Origin: Topomyia yanbarensis
Taxonomy: Eukaryota > Arthropoda > Insecta > Diptera > Culicidae
Direction of reading: 5' to 3'
Assembly: GCF_030247195.1 (NCBI RefSeq)
Contig: NC_080672.1
Coordinates: forward strand, 2,728,001 to 2,792,000
Length of the DNA stretch: 64,000 nucleotides
Part shown: positions 12,776 through 24,450 of the stretch, piece after piece
How positions within the stretch are numbered: position 1 is the first letter of the stretch
Layout: every line of letters begins with the position of its first letter
Made by a program: the position numbers and the translations under genes
Notes under the pieces: model-generated
The model's input: only the letters and a program-made list of their open reading frames with translations
Databases searched by the model: none
Told to the model about the DNA's origin: nothing

Positions 12776-13129
12776 AATGTTCAATTTTTCAATGCTGCCA
12801 AAACCCTCCCCTGGGTTGATGGGTCTGACAGTATCGCAACATCATCAAGCATATCTATGGATCAGTTTTAAAAAACAGGAAATGATTGCTTTGAGACGGT
12901 TATTGCAGTACGCCTCGTTAGTGGTGCATCGGGCAGACCGAGAGGGCATATGGGCTGTTTTGTTTTGTGTTTTTCCATTCTCTGCACCTGTCGAAACTAA
13001 CGATGAACCACTAGCCTGTGCATGCTGGTGTGGCAGGGTCGACGTAGATTGACTTGCTGTGGGCCATGTTTGCAAAAATTGTTCCACAGCTTAATACACT
13101 GAAGTTTTTTTTATGCGGGGGATACGTAC

Positions 13130-13320
13130 CGCATAAAAAAAAATCCGCATAAAAAAAACCGCATAACTTTGAAAATCCGCATAAAAAAACCGCATAACTT
13201 TGAAAATCCGCATAAAAAAAACCGCATAACTTTGAAAATCCGCATAAAACAAAACCGCATAACTTTGAAAATCCGCATAAAAAACTGCATGATTTTGAAA
13301 ATCCGCATAAAAAACACATA
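13130..13320. repeat. Left subterminal ~32-bp tandem array
   Basis: Repeats of CCGCATAACTTTGAAAAT followed by CCGCATAAAAAA with small length changes in the A-run. Confidence 0.9.
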
Positions 13321-13554
13321 AGGTGTGAAATATTCATTATTAAGAGCCATAGTACTCAAGGAAGAGCAAGGATTTGAAGTAAGAAAGTTTAGAGAAAAGC
13401 GTGGAGTAGGGTATCATGAGCAAGCTTAGAGTTTCATGGCTACTTAACTCTTTTTCTTCTGCAACGCAGGAGTCAGGATCTTTTGGCATTAAATGCGAAT
13501 CACCTGAGTCTGCGACATGTCCAGACAAGCGCAAAGTCACTTAATGACTTATGC

Positions 13555-14210
13555 TATCGGAACCGTGACTCTCTGGAATCGCAAGACTGACCTCGGCACC
13601 TAACCGACCAGCATCGAGATAACGATTTCGAGAGAAATTTCAACGTCGGGAAATTTCTCCGTCGGAGTAGACTAGGCCCACCGCCGGGGACTAGTTCGAA
13701 TAGATCGGGAAGTAGCTCCGGCAGATGCTCATCGGGACGCCTGTCACCTGGAAGTTACCTTCCACCCAGAATCGTAGGACCGACCTCGGCATCTGCCCGG
13801 GTTGTATCGGTTTCGGAAGATCTTCCACTGCCGGGGAACTCTTCGTCGGAGTAGGAAAGATCCACCGCCGGGGACTATTCCGAGTAGTCCGTAGTGAATC
13901 GCCGGCTTGAATCATCGGGGCACCAGTGAACTGGACGCAATCCTACACCGGGAATCGCTGGACTGACCTCGGCATTTTGCCGGACTGCATCTAAGGAAGA
14001 ATAACGCGTCCGTCAACGGTAGCGTGAGACATTCTTTCGTCGGGGAACTCTCCACCGTCAGGGACTACGCCGAGTAGCACCGAACACGACAAACCACCAG
14101 GTTCGTCGGGGCACCAGTGAACCGGAAGCCACCCCCCAACCGGAATCACCGGATCGGCCACGGCATCCAACTGGTCAACGTAGAGAGGAGGGCATGTAGG
14201 ATATAATGCC
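13555..14210. repeat. GC-rich ~190-bp tandem repeats inside the transposon
   Basis: About 3.4 units. The anchor GACTGACCTCGGCA (or a close variant) occurs at about 13,585, 13,778, 13,961 and 14,151, giving spacings of 193, 183 and 190 bp. Each unit has CGTCGG...GGGGACTA...GAGTAG and TCGGG(A/G)C..C..GTGAACTGG-type blocks. Composition is far richer in GC than the host element. Tandem repeats of this size are known in the 5' untranslated regions of some LINEs, so this may be a retrotransposon promoter fragment; that is inference. Confidence 0.8.
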
Positions 14211-14814
14211 GTGCAGGACTGATATGGCGGTTATTAGACAAGCGAAATCTAGCACGACCAGCTAGACCTGGAATCAAGTGACGTGCATTAGCACGCCTCC
14301 CCCCGAAGTAGTCATGTTAAATGGAATTCGGGGGATCAGGCAAATGTCGGACTTTTTGGTGGAGTTTAGAGGAATAGGGTTCAGAGTTATCTTCTCTGTT
14401 CAGAGTCCCTGACTCTGGCACACGATGGACGAAATCGGTAGTATGGTCTAACTACTGAACGTGTGCCGGGTCGGCGTAAAAGTTTTATCACCAAGTAAAA
14501 AAAAATACACGCTCAGAGACTTTTTTCCGATCTCGCCGAATTGAGTCGAATGATATAAGAGATTCGGCTCTGTGGGCCTCCGACCGATTGCATAAGTTTT
14601 ATTATGAGAAAGGTAAAAATGTATTCAGTCATTTTCTGTTTTTATTTTCACTGCATCAAGAATGCTTCTCATATCCTTAACCCAAAGACTAGTAATTTAT
14701 AACCTAAAATAAAAATATGAACATTTTATGTCTTTTGTTTAAGCATGTGCATTCATGAGGATCTATCTTTCGATAAAAGTCGCTTCAGGTGATGCCCTAG
14801 AAATTAAAAGGAAA

Positions 14815-14937
14815 CTGCATAAAAAGAATCGCATAACTTTGAAAATTCGCATAAAAAACTGCATAATTTTGAAAATCCGCATAAAAAAGTCGCATAAAAA
14901 AAATCCGCATAAAAAAACCGCATAAAAAAGACTTCAG
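14815..14937. repeat. Right subterminal tandem array
   Basis: Same GCATAAAAAA / CATAACTTTGAAAAT units as the left end, in the same orientation except for the terminal inverted repeat. Confidence 0.85.
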
Positions 14938-15995
14938 TGTATCGGTGTTGGTGGAAACGACTCACAGTGGAGGTCACTGTGTGTCGATTTATCAGTCGAC
15001 TTCGTTATCGCGTACAGGCTCATTAATTAAAGAAATGGAAAAGCAGAAGTCTATTAGTAGTCGTTTTGTAATAATTATAGGTTTTAGTACTAGCGTGCAA
15101 TGGTTATGTGCTAGTCGTATATCTATATAGCGTATAGCAGACGCGACAAACACGTTAACATACTAACGCTTGAGCTTCTCGTCCCTAGCAGCATAGGTTC
15201 ATTTCTTCAGTTGAACCAATCAAAAAAATGACGCTCATGTCCATTAAACAACGCGTTTCATGGCGACATGATTGGGAACCCTAGTGATATGGGGAATCTC
15301 ACTGTTTTCTAGCATTCGGCACGTCAACATACAAACGCTTAAGACCTTTGCGATCATCCACGCACACCAAAACCCGTGGTTTCGCAAACATGAAAACACA
15401 AAGTTTTAACACTAATAAACTTATAACAGCGGTCTCAAGTGGGAACCTACAAACGCCCATGTTCACGCAATAATGCATCGGTCAAGTCCGGAAATATCTA
15501 CCTTCAGTCTTAGCATACTAGGTGCATGCTTTCAGTTGAACCACAAAAATTCATTAGGTAACACGTTCCATGGCAACTTTGTCACTCTCTTCTAGCATCT
15601 GAACCGTACACCGTACACGAAAATTAAGCATTAGATTCACGGTACGCGCGCGATCATCCGAGAACACACCCGAATATGTGAATGGTCACACGGTTATAAA
15701 TCGAATACATACACGTTAGCACAGGCGACATACAAATGCCCAAGCGATCGAACACGTTAACGTACAAATGCTCGAGCCTTCGCGATAATACACGCGATCG
15801 TGAAGTTCCTACACCCGCACATAGCTGAGCCGTACAATGAATATCACATTCAGAATCACGTTCCGCTGTAATTGGCCTTAAGCAGTGTTTTAGTGAGTAA
15901 CATTTCCCGTCTCGCTTGCATTTGTAGCGAGTGTTTCTGACGGGGAGCCCTTCCGAAACCCTGGCTCTACAGCTCCTGTGGGACAACTCGCAAAA

Positions 15996-16900
15996 AAATC
16001 AATGCCTCCGAAACACCTTTTATGTGAGCCCTGAATGCACCGAAAAATTTATGTGCCGAAACCACTTGTGTGAGCTGGCGGAAAATTTTTACATTATATT
16101 AAAATTACTTTCTCCAACGACGTACGTAGGATTTTATTCTCTTCCGTCAATAATTTTTATTCAATGAGCAATTTTGTTTCGATTTCAAAAACATTTTCAT
16201 GTTTTTCTGTTCAAAAGTGTGCCAAGTCGTGAAAAATCAATATAGCAAACAAAAACTCAACGTACTTCTAAAGAATCTAAATGACTTTAGTTTTTGGTTC
16301 TAGGCCAAAGGTCACGTGAGATAGATTTCCGATCGCGGACACTTTCAAAAAAAAAACTCGCCAGCGGGAAAATACTGCACAGCCGCCATCTTGTGATTGA
16401 ATCAATAGAAAACATTACTTTCTGTATCTCACATTTTCTATCATATATCGCATTCTACAGGAACTCGATTTATCCCTTCATTACTTTAAGAAAAATTTCC
16501 GCGATATGCCTGTTTGTCGCGCACTAAATAATCGAAATTGGTTATTCACCAAGAATTTTATTGATTTTCTTAAAACTGGTCAAAACTGTCAACCTTGGCA
16601 AAAAATCAAAACATAATTGTCACGACAAACCAGTGTGAACAATAAAGCATCGGTTGTTTTGTGAAAAACACACTTCGGTACAATAAAAAGACCGTTTATT
16701 TGTCCGATTAGTGCTCGCGAAGTGAAACATATATTGCCGGTACAACGTTACCTTCATCTAATTCCACCACCTACGTCATTCCGTATTGATAGCGTTGCTT
16801 TGTTATGCTTAACAACATGCCGCTGACAAGTATAATGTTAGAGTCGAAATCCTCGACTACATGATCTATCGCCGTATACTTACGATAAGTTCATTATAAC
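15996..16900. other. No gene seen
   Basis: AT-rich. No terminus or domain recognised. Confidence 0.4.
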
Positions 16901-17262
16901 CTTCATGTAAAAATAGATTCATGTGGATGACCAATCCAATTCAACAATACGAAGTCTCACTCTACGCTGCGTAGTATGACGAAAGCTTGTGAAAAATTCT
17001 GTGCAAATCCCAAGACAGAAACGAATACAGAGACAGTTAAAACTGCTCACAGTATTTCTGACCACCACTGTGCTGCACGTACTACCTTAAACGTCACATT
17101 TACAATGATACCAGTAAAACGTCACGTGCTCAGATCTCAGCTAGTCAAATGCGATTCGACAGAAAAATTGAAAGGTGCTCTAGCGCCAACAACATCCAAT
17201 CAAGATCGTCCAATTATGAAAATCTGTATAACTTCTGCAGTAAAGAGGTTCTCAAAATAAAA
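16900..17262 (+). pseudogene. Possible LINE ORF1 fragment
   Basis: The 94-codon frame at 16,976-17,260 contains CEKFCANPKTETNTETVKTA. The Lys/Thr/Glu-rich stretch after a cysteine pair resembles the segment after the zinc knuckle in the 53.1-kb relic (KTNTETSAQT). This is weak similarity over a low-complexity stretch and the rest is not recognised. Confidence 0.25.
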
Positions 17263-17834
17263 AATTTTTCGTCTGGTAATGCCCCAACCGGATTTTGGAA
17301 ATATAAGCAAGAACACCTTTAAATATTTTTTTCTTTTTCTTTCATTGAAAATTCCGACCGAACCAAGTGGCACAACTCACTGGAAAATATTGAGTTATTG
17401 ACGGTTTTTCCCAAAGAATTCCCGCAATGTTTTTTTTCTCAAAAAAAGTTACTAAGAGACTGCATAAAATTATTCCAGTACACAATAGCTAGATCGATCT
17501 CTTTCATATAGAAAAATCGATAATGTCAATCATCGATCCTAAGAGATCGAATGAAAAAATATGCGAAAATTTTGTTTCGTGGACGAAAAAGAAATCGTAC
17601 GATTAACGAAATATTCGTGCTCTATACAAACAGTTATTAAAATAACGAAACATTTCGCTTCAATCACAAAAAATAGTTTCGTTTTCAATGATAAATTTCG
17701 GGCAACTACACATTTAAAAAACATTTTTTTTTATTCGTGAAATGAACATTACTATGGCCTTTCAACACTCAGGTTTTCCCTTATAATTTATTTGACACGA
17801 CTTAATGCGTTAGCACAACTGAGCCGTGGATCTT
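17263..17834. other. No gene seen
   Basis: AT-rich spacer without recognisable structure. Confidence 0.4.
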
Positions 17835-18260
17835 TCATGTTTTTACAAGAAGTAAAAATAGAAAAACTAAGTTGCTACATGTACATCGGGTATTGTTGAC
17901 ACAGGTTGCTACTACGTGTTGAGTTCTTTTTTCTTGGCGGTTATGCATTAGTTGAGTTACCCTCTGTAACTGGGGGCCAGTCCGTCTGCCTTCTCTCATG
18001 TTGTTATTCACGTCCATGTCGTCATCAGTACTGCTTTCATGCTGTTCATTGCCGAAAGTTCTAGTTTGTTTCTTGTTCCTATGGGTCGCTGTTGTAAATC
18101 CGTCTTCATCGGCATTTGTTTCTTTATTGGTGGTGTTGGTTGATGGTTTGGAGGTATTTGATGCAATCGTTGTTTCTTCATTTTAGGTTAAATCAATTGG
18201 TTTACTGGTACTTGGCACGATCATTATTGATTTATTGTTTGTTGCCACCCGATCCGCAGT
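17835..18260 (-). pseudogene. Possible retroelement ORF1 C-terminal relic (minus strand)
   Basis: Shifted minus-strand frames read NKETNADEDGFTTATHRNKK, then FGNEQHESSTDDDMDVNNNM and REGRRTGPQLQRVTQ. The Asp/Ser/Thr-rich linker ending in DGFTT-x-T is like the GDFTTVINNSKK...DESIDKSDN region of the 53.5-kb ORF1 relic. Function is inferred only from that resemblance. Frame changes between the pieces show decay. Confidence 0.35.
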
Positions 18261-18990
18261 CGTTAGTTTAATAACCGGTTGGGCTCTACACCGCCGCTGA
18301 TCCAAAATGCGCCTGCGCACATGTCTAACTTAGATCAAGCGTGATGTCCCGAAAGAACAGTGTGTAGAGCATGGTTAAATGATTTAAAAGCCCCTGACGC
18401 TATGTGATGTGACAAACTTACTCGAACCTAACGTACTAGCAATGGAAGTTCATTACAGTGTCATTCGTGTCAGACGCTGCCAATAATCACATGTCGGGAT
18501 CTTTAAGTGAAAAAATGGTTTATCGTGAGATTTAAAGAGAATCAAAAAAACTTATTGTATTGCTTTAAAGTTACTGTAAAATCGTGAAAACTCTCGATCC
18601 TTCAAGTTCGAAAATCTATATTAGCCCTCAAAAAGACAAAGAATCTCAGAGGCCCGACTAGTTGCAGTTCTTTAGCTTCAATAGACTTTTAATTTGAAAT
18701 ACAAATGACCAAGCGTTTTCGGGCTTTCGATTCTCTCACTGATAAAACGAAAAAAAAGGCTTTTGATTTCATTGGGTCTTATGAGTGCTTCTTCTTGAAG
18801 TCACAATTTTAGCTGTTTTTTTTTTAGGGATAAATGCCCGAAACATGATCCAAATATACAAACTTATGTTTTTAATTATTTTGTGGTAAAGCGATTCTTT
18901 CTAAATAGACAGTCATGTGTGCAAATAACGGGTGCTTAGCAAAAATTAAAAAAAAATCAACGACTTCAGTATGTTTTATTAAAAACATAA
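18261..18990. other. No gene seen
   Basis: AT-rich flank of the large retroposon. Confidence 0.4.
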
Positions 18991-19016
18991 TGTTTATTCT
19001 TTAAAAAACGTCAATG
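18991..19016 (+). repeat. Left 26-bp target-site duplication of the retroposon
   Basis: Begins TGTTTATTCTTTAAA and ends ACGTCAATG. Identical to 21,181-21,206, directly next to the tRNA-like head. Confidence 0.95.
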
Positions 19017-19092
19017 GGGGTGGGCGTAGCGTAGTTGGTAAATCGATTGCCTTGTACGCAGCGCACCTGGGTTCGAGTCCCGACCCCGCACA
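19017..19092 (+). promoter_or_regulatory. tRNA-like head with Pol III A and B boxes
   Basis: An A box TAGCGTAGTTGG (19,029-19,040) fits TRGCNNAGYNGG exactly, and a B box GGTTCGAGTCC (19,070-19,080) fits GGTTCGANTCC exactly. An anticodon-like loop CTTGTAC sits between GATTGC and GCAGC, with TGT in the anticodon position. The acceptor arm does not pair well, so this is a tRNA-derived promoter rather than a working tRNA. It drives plus-strand transcription through the retroposon. Confidence 0.85.
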
Positions 19093-19659
19093 TAGGGGTA
19101 GAAAAAAAAACCCTCTCGCAGGTTGATGGGATTGACGGTATTGTAAACATCATCAAGCCACAATATATTCAATAGAGTTATCTAAATATAAGGACCTTCG
19201 CTCTTTTTAGTTTTTATTTGCACCAAGTTCTACTACTAGAGGTTAATTAGTTCTCATGTTAATAATCCACCAAACATTATGACTACTGAGGATTTGATTT
19301 ATATAAGAAGCCCGCTTCAAGATGTTGATTACAATACGCCTCGATAGTGGTGTGTCGAGGAGGCCGGGAGGGCTGATATGAGCCTTTTGTTTGTTCTATA
19401 CCTTTCCTCTATTCACCAGCTCATAACCAACAATCAACCAGTAACAAATAGATAATTGAGAAAGGATGTGCTATGTGTGGTGATTGGCTATTCAAGTATT
19501 AGTAGTGTTTGAAGTACTAATGTATGTCTCTTGTGATGATCATAATTTCAGCTGTATCTTGTACCTATCTAATCTATTACGTCTCTCATATATTGTCTTT
19601 TATTTCTTCTTTTCGAGTAGTATACTGCCATTCTACACCCGCCTTCAGCTGAATCAACA

Positions 19660-20990
19660 ACGATGGTGATAGTGAACGTCTTAACACTCACACATTCTCA
19701 AACGCGGTCTCAGCGGGAACCTACAAAAATCCCATTGTGCACGCGATTACGAATCGGTCACGTCCGAAAGTCTATCCTTGATCCTAGAAGCCTAGGTCCA
19801 TGCCTTCAGCTGGACCAATTAAGAAAATACGCCCATACCTATTAGACAACACGTCTCATGGCAACATGACCGGGAACCCTATCGATATAAACGATCCCAC
19901 TCTCTGCCAGAATTCAAACCGCGCACTGAAAATTTAATATCAGACTCACGGTTCGCGCAACCATTCAAGAACACACGTTACAAAATCACGTCAGCGCACA
20001 AACGTTAGAGCCCCTCGCGATTTTCCAAGCAACCTACGAACTCGCAAACATGATTACACCCCGGTGATAAGGTGAAAATCTCAGCACTCATAAACTTACC
20101 AACACGATCTCAAGTGTCAACCTACAAACTCCCGCGCTCGCGCCATCATGAATCGGGATCGTCCGGAAGTATCTATCCTCGGTACAAACAATCTAGGTCC
20201 TTGTTAACTATTAAAAAAATAATAAAATTGAAAAATAACTACCATATCCACTAGACAAAACGTTCCATGGCGACATGACCGGAAACTCTAGTGATATGGG
20301 GTAACTCTCTCCCTGTCAGAATGTGATCCGTACACCGAAAACTAAAGATCAGAATGACGGTCCGCGAATATATAAATCGCCGCAGGGTTTCAAAATCGAA
20401 TTTATACACGCGAAGTCACACGCGAGCACACGGGACAAACACGTCAACATACGAACGCTTAAGCCCTTCGCGATCATCTACGCACACCTATGCCTGCGAT
20501 CGCGTAAACTTGATAACACTGCGGCAATTGTGTGAACGTTTTAGTACTTACGAAGTTACAAACGCGATCTCAAACGCCAACCCGCAAATGCGCGATCATG
20601 AATCGGTCACGTCCGGAAATCTTTAACCTTTATTCTAGCAATTTAGGTCCATACATTCAGTTGGACCAATCAAAAAAAAATAAAGCTCATATCCACTAGA
20701 CCACGCGTTCTACGACATGATTGGGATCTCTAATGATATGGAAGAACCCACTTCCTTCTGGAATCTGAACCGTACACAAAAATTAAGTATCAGATTCACG
20801 GTCCGCGCGCGATCATTCTAGAACACACGCGAATATGCAAAGGCACACGGTTATGAAATAGAATTTATGCACGCGAAGTTACACGTTAGCACACGCGACA
20901 TACAAACGCACACGCGATCGAGCACATTAACGTACAAATATTCGAGCCCTTCGCGATGATACACGCGATTCCGAGTCCCTACGCCCGCAC
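19660..20990 (+). repeat. Three tandem ~400-440 bp units in the retroposon
   Basis: The block ATCG(G)-(T)CACGTCCG(G)AA occurs near 19,756, 20,155 and 20,598. Other landmarks recur in each unit: CCTAGGTCC, TTGGACCAA, CACTAGAC, GACATGACCGGGAA, CTAGTGATATGG and TCACGGTCCGCG. Units are diverged from one another, so the array is old, whereas the flanking duplication is perfect. Confidence 0.8.
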
Positions 20991-21162
20991 ATGCCTGAAC
21001 CGTACAAAGAATATCACATTCAGAATCACGGCCCGCTACAATTGGCCTATTGCAGTGTTTTATTGGGCGACATTGCCTGTCTCGTCTGCAAATTGTAGTA
21101 TGTGATTCTGACGGGGAGCCCTTCCGAGAACCTAGCTCTACAGCTCCAGTAGGACAACCCTC

Positions 21163-21180
21163 GAAAAAAAAAAAAAAAAA
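21163..21180 (+). other. A18 tail of the retroposon
   Basis: Eighteen A immediately before the right target-site duplication. Confidence 0.9.
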
Positions 21181-21206
21181 TGTTTATTCTTTAAAAAACG
21201 TCAATG
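21181..21206 (+). repeat. Right 26-bp target-site duplication
   Basis: Exact copy of 18,991-19,016. Confidence 0.95.
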
Positions 21207-21900
21207 AATATTGGAGAACGGGCTCTGGTCGGCGGTACGACGCAACTTAGTCGCGATGCTTTCACAAAAGCGTTTCGTAAAACCGTACAACACGCTCGCG
21301 GAGTGCTTGCTGTTTCAACGCCATCTTCGATTGAACGGCCAGCACCCGAGCGAAAAGAAATATGCCACCCATTTCAATGCAGTCCAGAGAGCAATTCTAT
21401 TGGAAAGAAAAATTACGCTCTTTACTTTAATTAGAGAAAGGTATTGAAATCATTATCATTTTTTATTGAACACCCGTTAGAATTGAAATTAGACGGAATT
21501 CAGACATGGCTCGTTCAAATCTGCTGTCTTGCACATTAGCAGACGGTTACGGAAACCAACTAATACTTCCTTTCCCGTTTCCGTTATTCTTTCTCAAACC
21601 GCTTACCGTTGAATATTTTACAATTCAAAATTCTATGTTATCATACAATTGGGGTTCATTTTAATGCGAGAATGTGAACTGATTCTTTCTAGTTCACAGT
21701 AGCGGTCAACTTATTAATACACCAAAGAGTTGAAACAACAAACCAGTGAAATTTTCATCAATATGAACCGATCAACGCTCACGGAGTTGATCCTTCCAAC
21801 CTAAAACTGGTTAACCTTTCACAAAGTCGGGAGATCCTTTACCACCAACGGATAAACGCCTTCTCTAGAGCTTACCCCGATAGCAAATTTTCGCCTACCC
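21207..21900. other. No gene recognised
   Basis: Two overlapping plus-strand frames of 76-78 codons (21,204-21,447) have fairly complex composition and RLNGQHPSEKKYATHFNAVQ in one, but no family match that I can name. Possibly a fragment of a transposon gene. Confidence 0.3.
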
Positions 21901-24450
21901 CCGCCACGTTGTTGTGCAGTCTACCATCTAGCGATACAACTGCTTTACAATTTTGACATCCAGAACGAACCAAAGGCATCTAGCACAACTCGTTGTGAAG
22001 TTTCCCAAACTACTCTAACCAGCCTCACGGCTGCTGCTGCTGCTGCTGCTACTGCAAAAGCAAAACAGCAGCAACATTGCCAACCAAGGATCACACAATT
22101 TTCAAATATAAAACCATGTTTATATAGTAGAGCTTTACATAGCAAAACCAAACGAACTTTTGCCTTCCTTCCGTCCCTCTGCCTATGTGCGCACGTCGGA
22201 GCAACACTGCTGTGCAGTCTGCCTCCGTGGCATACATACTTCTACAAACGGCAGAGCGCTCTACCATCCCGTCCCATCCCTGGAGCGCGGATTCCTGGCT
22301 TCTGGGATGAAGCAGGTTGAATGGCAACGGCTACCAGTCAAAGCTAGTTTGAACTCGCATCTTCCTCTTGGTTAACTTTCAACTTTCTCGAGAGTCTCGA
22401 CCTGGTTAGAGTTTTGGCGGAGGTGTGGGGAAGGGTTGGGAAAATGAGATTTTTCGCTAGGGTGGTTCGTGGATAACTAAACACCCTACGAAGGAAAATC
22501 TTTCCTGGGTCATGTTTGGTATTATACATTATGATCGTTGGCCGAGAAAATATCATACAACCACCCTAAGCAATTTATGTACGCTTGCAAACCGCACAAG
22601 GTGTAGGTGCTGAAGGATTTTCCGAACATCATCCTCATCCTTCGTTCACTCCATCAGAGAATTGGGATTAAAAGAGGTTCCGACATTTATAGCATTCGAT
22701 AAAGTTGATGAAGATGAAACTTGTTCCTGCCTTCTCCGGGCATCCTTCCCCGTTTTGCCTTCCAGGTAGGATACGATATAGGCACGATACAATGGCTGTT
22801 GTTGTTGTTGTTTTTGCTGTCCACCTTTCAACCACCCACCGTTTTCCCCCCACACTCCTAAGGCTATGTTTTGAGATTTCTAGGAAAATTTACAATATGA
22901 TTGCTGCCTACCTACCTTCGGGGCACCGAGTTCTGACAGTTTCGGAAGACACCGAAAGGCCAACCGGATAAGTGCCATCTCGCATCCAGAACAGATTTTC
23001 CTGTGCGATATCGGAAAATCTTCGGCAGAGAGAGAGGGAGGGTGTCTGATGGTACCAGAAACTGGGTGAAGTGTTTAAATTAAATTCCATGGAGGCGCAT
23101 TGTGCTTTTCCGAATGGATCCATATTCCGACTAGAGCTCCTTCTACCGCGTTTCCCTGTCGAGTAAAGTTAGTTAGTTGGAGGGTGGGGGTAGGAGAAAT
23201 TTTCACAGATTATATCATGTTAAACGATGGGGAGGGCGGAAGAAGCAGACACTAGCAAAGTTGATCGTTTGGTGAGAAGCTTGGAGCCTTTCGGAAGGCT
23301 CCACTCGGTTGCTATTTAAATGTTAATGTTGTTTAGGAGAAGCTGTGTGACATTTAGATTTTTGCCGGTGGTAATTCCACTGAAAATCCGGCAGATGTTT
23401 GTGACAATTGGGGTGGGACGAAGAATATATTCTGTTTGTTTTCCTCTTCGTTATGCGTTAGAGACCCAGCATATGTTTGAACGTTTCAGTAGCACTTTTA
23501 ACTTTTGAGTTATGTGCTTTTTCACAGATAGTTTTGAATAGAAGTTTTCAGGCGCATATCACCTACTTCTCCCCGATCCTTGATGTAATTAAAGCTTACT
23601 TTAGCATACGCCCAGCTAGCTCCAAACCAAGCCCCGAAAGTAGCAAGTCCAACAAGCGAAACTTACTCAACAAAAAGGAACGAAAATGCCAAGAAAGCAA
23701 AGCCATCAACATTTTCCCCATCATAGTCCTAAAACGAGAAAAGTTTGTACATCTTCCTACCTTTCATCGGTCCCGTGCCTTTTCCCAGGATGAAAGATGG
23801 AAAACTTTTGCTTACTTCCCCCCTCCACCCTCTCTCTTTCTCTACCTCACCCACTTTATTCGCCATCCAACACTGCCAAATGCCACGACAATCCGATTGC
23901 AGCAAAACGGTAGCGCAAAACAACCGATGGAAGAAGTTTCTTCGTTTTCACCCGCCCTGACAACCTTCCCCACACACCACACCTCTCTAGGAATTGGGAC
24001 GTTCTCAGGCTTCCATCAGGTGTGCCACGATTTCTGCCTTCCACTGTTGCTTCCTACCGATCAAGACGAGTTTTTAAGCCGAAACCAGACTACCGTCTTC
24101 TACCATCCAACGTGCACACACCGGCAAGGCAGGCAGGCAGGCAGGTCGGTCGAGCAGAGAATAGATGAGTAGATGAGAGGAAAAGTAGCAATTTTCCTAC
24201 GAATTTGCTTTCGCTAGCTGTAAGCAGTGAAAGAAGCACGGCCACAATTCTGGGAAAGCTATTTTCTGTCCGCCGGGTGAATTGGGCGAATTTGCTTCCA
24301 GGTGAAATGGATGTGCTGCCAAGTTAGGCGATACTCAGCTGGAAAATGTTTTGGGGCGGGGCAAACAGTGCCGAGGTGTGATATTGTTCCGTTTTGTTGA
24401 GTTGGTAAAGTGAGGAAGTGTACAGTGATATATGGTGTTAGAGTATTCTG
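21901..24450. other. Single-copy-looking noncoding DNA
   Basis: Balanced composition with CTG (22,029-22,050), TTG (22,797-22,810) and GGCA (24,128-24,142) runs. It contains the longest frame of the window (23,477-24,172 plus, 231 codons), rich in Pro/Ser/Phe/His, without a domain; I regard it as chance but cannot exclude an unspliced exon. Confidence 0.35.

Larger units (their letters stand above)
13097..14939. mobile_element. DNA transposon with CACTGAAGT ends and GCATAAAAA subterminal repeats
   Basis: The ends are inverted: CACTGAAGT at 13,097 and ACTTCAGTG ending at 14,939, each followed inwards by TTTTTTATGCGG. TA lies on both sides (13,095-96; 14,940-41), consistent with a TA target. 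Both ends carry a tandem array of a ~32-bp unit containing GCATAACTTTGAAAATCC: about six units at 13,130-13,315 and about three at 14,815-14,930. The interior has no intact transposase. The interior from 13,555 to about 14,600 is much richer in GC and looks like a separate insertion. Confidence 0.75.
12776..15995 (+). mobile_element. Old copy of the long retroposon, split by a DNA transposon
   Basis: 12,790-13,060 aligns with 19,108-19,450: both have AACCCTC, GGTTGATGGG, CATCATCAAGC, then GCAGTACGCCTCG/ACAATACGCCTCG and a GGG(C/A)...ATATG(G/A)GC block. A 1,843-bp DNA element (13,097-14,939) interrupts it. The homology resumes at 14,942-15,130 (ATTAGTAGT) and the tandem units follow at 15,130-15,990. 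The 3' end GGACAACTCGC plus an A-run at about 15,985-15,996 matches the ends at 21,162 and 35,900. The tRNA-like head is missing, so this copy is 5'-truncated or decayed. I could not prove a target-site duplication. Confidence 0.65.
19017..21180 (+). mobile_element. 2.16-kb tRNA-headed, A-tailed noncoding retroposon
   Basis: The element is bounded by a perfect 26-bp direct repeat (18,991-19,016 and 21,181-21,206). It begins with a tRNA-like Pol III head (19,017-19,092), continues through about 570 bp of unique body, then three tandem ~400-440 bp units (19,660 to about 20,990), a ~170-bp 3' segment shared by three copies in this window, and an 18-base A-tail. There is no reading frame above about 90 codons and none resembles a protein, so it is nonautonomous. 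Head, tail and long duplication indicate copying by a LINE reverse transcriptase. At 2.16 kb it is several times longer than usual SINEs. Alternative: a fusion transcript of a SINE with a downstream satellite, copied once as a unit. Confidence 0.85.

Noticed and set aside
13011..13359. Repetitive minus frames (MRIFKVMRF and LCGFSKLCGF repeats)
   Set aside because: Translation of the ~32-bp subterminal repeats of a DNA transposon, not a repeat protein.
15130..15990. CRISPR-like array of short CG-rich repeats
   Set aside because: The repeated phrases are modules of long tandem units without regular spacers, in a eukaryotic context.
19017..19092. Functional tRNA gene
   Set aside because: A and B boxes are exact, but the acceptor arm does not pair and the sequence is directly the head of an A-tailed retroposon.
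23477..24172. 231-codon plus frame, the longest in the window
   Set aside because: Low-complexity Pro/Ser/His/Phe composition, no domain, and overlapping frames on both strands; most likely chance in single-copy DNA.
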